This document shows positions 58,895 to 64,000 of a DNA stretch of 64,000 nucleotides, piece after piece (position 1 is the stretch's first letter; each line of letters opens with the position of its first letter). The stretch is from NCBI RefSeq assembly GCF_025399795.1, contig NZ_JAODTZ010000006.1:124001-188000 (forward strand), written 5' to 3'. The position numbers and the translations under genes were made by a program. This stretch comes from Streptomyces rhizosphaerihabitans. Its GTDB lineage: Bacteria; Actinomycetota; Actinomycetes; Streptomycetales; Streptomycetaceae. The notes below the pieces were generated by a model that saw nothing but the letters and a program-made list of their open reading frames with translations, did not search any database and was not told where the DNA came from.

Positions 58895-59881
58895 CTAGCG
58901 GAGGAAGGGGTCCACCGCGACGGCCACGAAGAGGATCGACACGTAGGTGATCGACCAGTGGAAGAGCCGCATCTCCTTGAGCTTGCCGCCGGTCACCTCG
59001 GACTTGGCCCGGTTCTGCAGGCCGTGCGCCTCCCACAGCCAGAACCCGCCCGCGCCGAGCGCGACCACGGTGTAGAACCAGCCCGTGTACCCGAGCGGGG
59101 TGAGCAGCAGCGAGACCGCGACCATCACCCAGCTGTAGATGACGATCTGGCGGGCGACGACCTTGTTGCTCGCGACGACGGGCAGCATCGGCACGCCCAC
59201 ACGCGCGTAGTCGTCCCGCACCTTCATGGACAGCGGCCAGTAGTGCGGCGGCGTCCAGAAGAACATGACGAGGAAGAGGACGACCGGCGCCCACGACAGG
59301 GAGTTCGTGACGGACGACCAGCCGATGAGCACGGGCAGGCAACCGGCGATGCCGCCCCACACGATGTTCTGCGAGGTACGGCGTTTGAGGATCATCGTGT
59401 AGACGACGACGTAGAAGAGGAGCGCTCCGAGCGACAGCCAGGCGGACAGCCAGTTGACGGCCAGACCGAACAGCAGGGTCGACACGACGGCCAGGGCGAT
59501 GCCGAACGCGAGGCACTCGCGGGGGCTGACCATGCCGGTGACGAGCGGGCGCTGCGAGGTGCGCTCCATGAGGGCGTCGATGTCGCGGTCGATGTACATG
59601 TTCAGCGCGTTGGCGCCACCCGCGGACAGATAGCCGCCGAGGCAGGTGAGCAGGACCAGCTTCAGGTCGGGCACGCCCTGCTGGGCCAGGAACATCACCG
59701 GAACGGTGGTGATCAGCAGCAGTTCGATGATCCGCGGCTTGGTCAGCGCCACGAACGCCTTCAGACGGGCCCCGAATGGCCGCTGACCCCGGCTGCTGCT
59801 CGTCCCGAGCTCCCCCACAGCCTTAAAGGCGTGGGAGGTGCCCCCACCCGCTGGACGGGATTCGACGGCCGTCACGCACAC
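58895..59881 (-). CDS. ctaB: Protoheme IX farnesyltransferase (heme O synthase) with in-frame insertion
   Basis: A 328-residue UbiA-family membrane prenyltransferase making heme O. First Asp-rich motif [23 protein letters not shown] and the second [28 protein letters not shown] are intact; nine helices. GTG 59881 ([11 protein letters not shown]) is the family-typical start; GTG 59875 and ATG 59896 are alternatives. After RPAG about 12 residues ([12 protein letters not shown]) derive from a palindromic mini-element at 59809-59846. They sit in the cytosolic N-terminal tail, before the first helix, so activity should survive. Confidence 0.93.
   Translation of the reverse strand: MCVTAVESRPAGGGTSHAFKAVGELGTSSSRGQRPFGARLKAFVALTKPRIIELLLITTVPVMFLAQQGVPDLKLVLLTCLGGYLSAGGANALNMYIDRDIDALMERTSQRPLVTGMVSPRECLAFGIALAVVSTLLFGLAVNWLSAWLSLGALLFYVVVYTMILKRRTSQNIVWGGIAGCLPVLIGWSSVTNSLSWAPVVLFLVMFFWTPPHYWPLSMKVRDDYARVGVPMLPVVASNKVVARQIVIYSWVMVAVSLLLTPLGYTGWFYTVVALGAGGFWLWEAHGLQNRAKSEVTGGKLKEMRLFHWSITYVSILFVAVAVDPFLR
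59809..59846 (+). repeat. Palindromic mini-element copy E, in frame inside ctaB
   Basis: GCTCCCCCAC arm, CCTTAAAGG core, GTGGGAGG arm, TGCCCCCA tail. On the minus strand it is read through as codons of the CtaB N-terminal tail. Its net addition is about 36 bases, so the frame is kept. Confidence 0.75.
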
Positions 59882-60235
59882 CCCTGACAGAGACATCCCA
59901 GCAAGCCCCGGGAGTGAATTCCCCGTAAAGGCTCGCGCGTACCACGCCACTGTAGACGTTGCCCAGACCCCGGCATTCGCGGGGGTGCGCTCGTGTTGAG
60001 CGGTGCCGCTGGAAGAGCTGATCGACACTCGATTGAGCACTCGGACGAGCGGCTCCGTATTCACTTGCCTAACAAGGAACGCCCCAGTCGGGAGGCGGAT
60101 CCCGATGAGTCCCGGCAGTCTGGAATGACTCGAAAAAACGCACGTACTCACGGGGGTAGGCTCGACAACGGCCGGGGCGCCCAGTGCACCGGCATATCGA
60201 CATGTGTGACATGTGGAGAGGAGCCCTGACCCAGG
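59882..60235. other. Divergent ctaB/tkt intergenic region
   Basis: About 350 bases between divergent ctaB and tkt starts. It must hold both promoters; the stretch 60050-60160 is AT-richer (GCCTAACAAGG; GACTCGAAAAAACGC) and a TAGGCT -10-like hexamer lies at 60156. No ORF with coding bias, no stable hairpin. I cannot pin the start sites. Confidence 0.5.
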
Positions 60236-62323
60236 GTGAGCACCAAGCCGACCACCACAGACCTCGAGTGGACCGAGCTGGACCAGCGGGCCGTCGACAC
60301 CGCCCGCGTCCTGGCCGCCGATGCCGTACAGAAGGTCGGCAACGGCCATCCCGGTACGGCCATGAGCCTGGCGCCCGCCGCCTACACCCTCTTCCAGAAG
60401 GTGATGCGGCACGACCCGGCGGACACCGACTGGGTTGGACGCGACCGCTTCGTGCTGTCCGCCGGCCATTCTTCCCTGACCCTCTACACCCAGCTCTACC
60501 TGGCCGGGTTCGGCCTGGAGCTGGCGGACCTCGAGTCCTTCCGGACCTGGGGCAGCAGGACCCCCGGGCACCCCGAGTACGGTCACACGCCGGGCGTGGA
60601 GACCACGACCGGTCCGCTCGGCCAGGGTGTCGCCAACGCGGTGGGCATGGCGATGGCCGCCCGCTACGAGCGCGGTCTGTTCGACCCGGACGCGCCGCAG
60701 GGCGAGTCCCCGTTCGACCACTTCATCTACGCGATCGCCGGTGACGGCTGTCTCCAGGAGGGCATCTCCGCGGAGGCCTCCTCCATGGCAGGACACCAGC
60801 GGCTCGGCAACCTCGTCCTGCTGTGGGACGACAACCACATCTCGATCGAGGGCGACACCGAGACCGCGGTCTCCGAGGACACGGTCAAGCGCTACGAGGC
60901 GTACGGCTGGCATGTGCAGCGTGTCGCCCCGAAGCCGGACGGCGACCTCGACCCGCACGCCATCTACAACGCCATCGAGGCCGCGAAGAAGGTGACGGAC
61001 AAGCCGTCGTTCATCGCGATGCGCTCGATCATCGCCTGGCCCGCCCCGAACGCGCAGAACACCGAGGCCGCGCACGGCTCGGCGCTCGGCGACGACGAGG
61101 TCGCGGCCACCAAGCGCATTCTCGGCTTCGACCCGGAGAAGTCCTTCGACGTCGCCGCCGAGGTGCTGGCCCACACCCGCCAGGCCCTCGACCGGGGTGC
61201 CCAGGCCAAGGCCGAGTGGGAGAAGGGCTACGCCGCCTGGCGTACCGCCAGCCCGGAGCGCGCCGCGGAGTACGACCGCATCGCCGCGACCGAGCTGCCG
61301 GCCGGCTGGGAGGAGAAGCTCCCGGTCTTCGAGGCGGGTACGGGTGTCGCCACCCGCGCCGCGTCCGGCAAGGTGCTGCAGGCCCTCGGCGCGGTCATCC
61401 CCGAGCTGTGGGGCGGCTCCGCCGACCTGGCCGGCTCGAACAACACCACGATCGACAAGAACAGCTCGTTCCTCCCGGCCGACAACCCGCTGCCGGAGGC
61501 CGACCCGTACGGCCGCACGATCCACTTCGGCATCCGCGAGCACTCCATGGCCGCGGAGATGAACGGCATCGCGCTGCACGGCAACACCCGCATCTACGGC
61601 GGCACCTTCCTGGTGTTCTCCGACTACATGCGCAACTCGGTCCGCCTGTCGGCCCTGATGCACCTGCCGGTGACGTACGTCTGGACGCACGACTCGATCG
61701 GCCTCGGCGAGGACGGCCCCACCCACCAGCCGGTCGAGCACCTCGCCTCGCTGCGCGCCATCCCCGGCCTCAACGTCGTCCGTCCCGCGGACGCCAACGA
61801 GACGGCGATCGCCTGGCGCGAGATCCTCAAGCGCTACACCAAGGTGTACGGCAAGGGCGCCCCGCACGGTCTCGCGCTGACCCGTCAGGGCGTGCCGACG
61901 TACGAGGCCGACGAGAACGCCGCCAAGGGTGGCTACGTGCTGTTCGAGGCCGAGGGCGGTTCGCCCGAGGTCATCCTGATCGGCACCGGCTCCGAGGTGC
62001 ACGTGGCCGTCGAGGCGCGCGAGCAGCTCCAGGCCGCGGGCATCCCCACGCGGGTCGTGTCCATGCCGTGCGTGGAGTGGTTCGACGAGCAGGACCAGGG
62101 GTACCGGGACAGCGTCCTGCCGCCTTCGGTGAAGGCCCGTGTCTCGGTCGAGGCCGGAATCGGTCTCACCTGGCACCGATTCGTCGGGGACGCCGGACGC
62201 ATTGTTTCGCTGGAGCACTTCGGTGCTTCGGCCGACGGCAAGGTGCTCTTCCGCGAATTCGGTTTCACTGCCGAGAACGTCGCCGAAGTCGCCCGGGAAT
62301 CGATCGCCGCAGCCCAGCGCTGA
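60236..62323 (+). CDS. tkt: Transketolase
   Basis: A 695-residue thiamine-diphosphate enzyme of the non-oxidative pentose phosphate pathway. ThDP-binding: [19 protein letters not shown]...[12 protein letters not shown]. Substrate histidines: GHPGTAMS and [14 protein letters not shown]. Catalytic Glu in [15 protein letters not shown] (about 433); phosphate-binding [17 protein letters not shown]. The GTG start gives the usual N terminus. Heads a tkt-tal-zwf cluster with a 34-base gap to tal. Confidence 0.96.
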   Translation: MSTKPTTTDLEWTELDQRAVDTARVLAADAVQKVGNGHPGTAMSLAPAAYTLFQKVMRHDPADTDWVGRDRFVLSAGHSSLTLYTQLYLAGFGLELADLESFRTWGSRTPGHPEYGHTPGVETTTGPLGQGVANAVGMAMAARYERGLFDPDAPQGESPFDHFIYAIAGDGCLQEGISAEASSMAGHQRLGNLVLLWDDNHISIEGDTETAVSEDTVKRYEAYGWHVQRVAPKPDGDLDPHAIYNAIEAAKKVTDKPSFIAMRSIIAWPAPNAQNTEAAHGSALGDDEVAATKRILGFDPEKSFDVAAEVLAHTRQALDRGAQAKAEWEKGYAAWRTASPERAAEYDRIAATELPAGWEEKLPVFEAGTGVATRAASGKVLQALGAVIPELWGGSADLAGSNNTTIDKNSSFLPADNPLPEADPYGRTIHFGIREHSMAAEMNGIALHGNTRIYGGTFLVFSDYMRNSVRLSALMHLPVTYVWTHDSIGLGEDGPTHQPVEHLASLRAIPGLNVVRPADANETAIAWREILKRYTKVYGKGAPHGLALTRQGVPTYEADENAAKGGYVLFEAEGGSPEVILIGTGSEVHVAVEAREQLQAAGIPTRVVSMPCVEWFDEQDQGYRDSVLPPSVKARVSVEAGIGLTWHRFVGDAGRIVSLEHFGASADGKVLFREFGFTAENVAEVARESIAAAQR

Positions 62324-62357
62324 CGCCGACAAACGACACGTAGGAGATGCAATTTCC

Positions 62358-63476
62358 ATGACAGACGCACTCAAGCGCCTCTCCGAGGAAGGCGTCGCGA
62401 TCTGGCTGGACGACCTGTCGCGCAAGCGGATCACGTCCGGCAACCTTGCCGAAGTGATCGACCAGCAGCACGTCGTGGGCGTCACCACCAACCCGTCGAT
62501 CTTCCAGAAGGCGATCAGCAGCGGAGACGGTTACGAGCAGCAGGTTTCCGAACTCGCCGCCCGCAAGGTCACCGTCGAGGAAGCCATCCGCATGATCACC
62601 ACGGCGGACGTCCGCGACGCCGCCGACATCCTGCGCCCCGTCTTCGACGCCACCGGCGGCCAGGACGGCCGGGTCTCGATCGAGGTCGACCCGCGTCTGG
62701 CGCACAACACCACGGCGACCATCGCCGAGGCCAAGCAGCTGGCCTGGCTGGTGGACCGCCCCAACACCCTCATCAAGATCCCGGCCACCAAGGCGGGTCT
62801 GCCGGCGATCACCGAGGTCATCGGGCTCGGTATCAGCGTCAACGTCACGCTGATCTTCTCGCTGGAGCGCTACCGCGAGGTCATGGAGGCCTTCCTCGCC
62901 GGCCTGGAGAAGGCCAAGGAGCGCGGCCTGGACCTCTCGAAGATCCACTCCGTGGCGTCCTTCTTCGTGTCCCGCGTGGACACCGAGATCGACAAGCGGC
63001 TCGACGCCCTGGGCACGCCGGAGGCCAAGGCCGCCCGCGGCAAGGCGGGCGTCGCCAACGCCCGGCTCGCCTACGAGGCGTACGAGGAAGTCTTCTCCAC
63101 CGACCGCTGGGCCGTCCTCGACCGGGCGCAGGCCAACAAGCAGCGTCCGCTGTGGGCCTCGACCGGCGTCAAGGACCCGGCGTACAAGGACACCCTGTAC
63201 GTCGACGAGCTGGTCGCGCCGAACACCGTGAACACCATGCCGGAGGCCACGCTGCAGGCCACCGAGGACCACGGTCGGATCACCGGCAACACCATCGCCG
63301 GTACGTACGAGCAGTCCCGCGCCGAACTCGACGCCGTCGAGAAGCTCGGGATCGCGTACGACGACGTGGTCCAGCTCCTTGAGGACGAGGGCGTCGAGAA
63401 GTTCGAGTCCGCCTGGAACGACCTGCTCAAGTCGACCGAGGCGGAGCTCCAGCGCCTCGCCCCTTCGGAGGGCTGA
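62358..63476 (+). CDS. tal: Transaldolase
   Basis: A 372-residue class I aldolase (actinobacterial, longer transaldolase type). [13 protein letters not shown], Schiff-base Lys in [43 protein letters not shown], and [21 protein letters not shown] at 62342-62346 serves ATG 62358. Works with tkt to exchange C3 units with glycolysis; zwf follows after 4 bases. Confidence 0.96.
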   Translation: MTDALKRLSEEGVAIWLDDLSRKRITSGNLAEVIDQQHVVGVTTNPSIFQKAISSGDGYEQQVSELAARKVTVEEAIRMITTADVRDAADILRPVFDATGGQDGRVSIEVDPRLAHNTTATIAEAKQLAWLVDRPNTLIKIPATKAGLPAITEVIGLGISVNVTLIFSLERYREVMEAFLAGLEKAKERGLDLSKIHSVASFFVSRVDTEIDKRLDALGTPEAKAARGKAGVANARLAYEAYEEVFSTDRWAVLDRAQANKQRPLWASTGVKDPAYKDTLYVDELVAPNTVNTMPEATLQATEDHGRITGNTIAGTYEQSRAELDAVEKLGIAYDDVVQLLEDEGVEKFESAWNDLLKSTEAELQRLAPSEG

Positions 63477-63480
63477 AATC

Positions 63481-64000
63481 TTGTCGAGCAGCAACCCGCT
63501 GCGTGACCCCGCAGACCGACGGCTCCCGCGTATCGCGGGGCCGTCGGGCCTGGTCATCTTCGGCGTCACGGGCGATTTGTCACGTAAAAAGCTGATGCCC
63601 GCGGTGTATGACCTCGCCAACCGGGGACTGCTGCCGCCGGGCTTCTCCCTCGTCGGGTTCGCCCGTCGCGAGTGGGCCCACGAGGACTTCGCCCAGGAGG
63701 TCCACGACGCGGTCAAGGAGCATGCCCGAACGCCCTTCCGCGAGGAGGTCTGGCAGCAGCTCGTCCAGGGCATGCGTTTCGTCCAGGGCACCTTCGACGA
63801 CGACGACTCCTTCGAGCGGCTGCGCTCCACCATCGACGAGCTGGACAAGGCACAGGGCACGGGCGGCAACTTCGCCTTCTACCTGTCCGTGCCGCCGTCC
63901 GCCTTCCCGGTGGTCATCCAGCAGCTGAAGAAGCACCGGCTGGCGGACCAGTCGAACGGCTCCTGGCGGCGCGCGGTCATCGAGAAGCCCTTCGGTCACG
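63481..64000 (+). CDS. zwf: Glucose-6-phosphate dehydrogenase, N-terminal part (cut by window end)
   Basis: First 173 codons of NADP-dependent G6PD, the entry to the oxidative pentose phosphate route. The Rossmann motif LVIFGVTGDLSRKKLMPAVYDLANRG and the substrate loop start VIEKPFGH are visible. TTG 63481 has GGAGGG 9-10 bases upstream in the end of tal, so the two are co-transcribed and probably co-translated. Confidence 0.94.
   Translation, partial: MSSSNPLRDPADRRLPRIAGPSGLVIFGVTGDLSRKKLMPAVYDLANRGLLPPGFSLVGFARREWAHEDFAQEVHDAVKEHARTPFREEVWQQLVQGMRFVQGTFDDDDSFERLRSTIDELDKAQGTGGNFAFYLSVPPSAFPVVIQQLKKHRLADQSNGSWRRAVIEKPFGH

Noticed and set aside
58895..62491. A 1198-codon open frame on the minus strand running from ctaB through tkt
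   Set aside because: Only the ctaB end is coding. The rest is the antisense shadow of transketolase, a common effect of extreme third-position GC.

Overview
The window is high-GC actinobacterial chromosome, almost certainly Streptomyces. Support comes from strong third-position GC bias, ATG/GTG/TTG starts, a SigE-family sigma factor, two sugar ABC importers encoded without an ATPase, a sufR-sufB-sufD-Rieske-sufC-sufS-sufU-DUF59 operon, ctaA/ctaB, and a tkt-tal-zwf run. The right half (about 34-64 kb) is a conserved housekeeping neighbourhood. The left half is catabolic and accessory.

Region by region: 1-4.6 kb is a minus-strand operon, GntR regulator - DHDPS-family lyase - IlvD/Edd sugar-acid dehydratase - two ABC permeases (the second cut by the window edge). 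5-9.6 kb holds a DinB-like metal-binding protein, a secreted serine hydrolase, an MFS transporter and an unknown protein. 9.6-11.7 kb is a divergent uronate-oxidation pair: kdgD (with the unknown gene coupled to it) and udh. 11.9-17 kb is a DeoR-controlled polyol importer plus polyol dehydrogenase. 17-22 kb is accessory: a beta-trefoil-like protein, a double TerD-domain protein and a large NACHT NTPase, followed by a 234-bp MITE with perfect 26-bp inverted repeats.

22.4-24.45 kb holds the Ro60 orthologue rsr. Immediately upstream, on the same strand, are three tandem Y-RNA-like genes, two of which contain a circularly permuted tRNA-like module. Then come a PHO-box-preceded Tat phosphatase (PhoX family), an unknown protein, a secreted EEP nuclease, an SRPBCC/ArsR-like pair, a YihY membrane protein, a tiny acidic protein coupled to a Cys-rich protein, dapA, an ECF-type sigma gene with a membrane-anchored propeller, dapD, an SMR/TetR efflux unit coupled through a 27-codon ORF, and an AbfB-domain membrane protein.

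44.2-50.9 kb is the suf Fe-S assembly operon. Its SufR-type regulator starts inside a CAAC-N6-GTTG palindrome. 51-53.6 kb is an AAC(3)-family acetyltransferase and a two-gene ABC exporter. A degenerate TnpB-only IS200/IS605-type element has landed exactly at the exporter's stop codon. 55-59.9 kb carries ctaA, a nucleotidyltransferase, a probably inactivated amidohydrolase-fold protein, a small conserved protein and ctaB. 60.2-64 kb is tkt-tal-zwf (zwf truncated by the window end).

A short palindromic element of about 34-38 bp (hairpin plus a CCCCCA tail) recurs five times: twice in the MITE, once in a decayed MITE relative, once disrupting tnpB, and once in frame inside ctaB. This element family and the Y RNA cluster are the most interesting finds.
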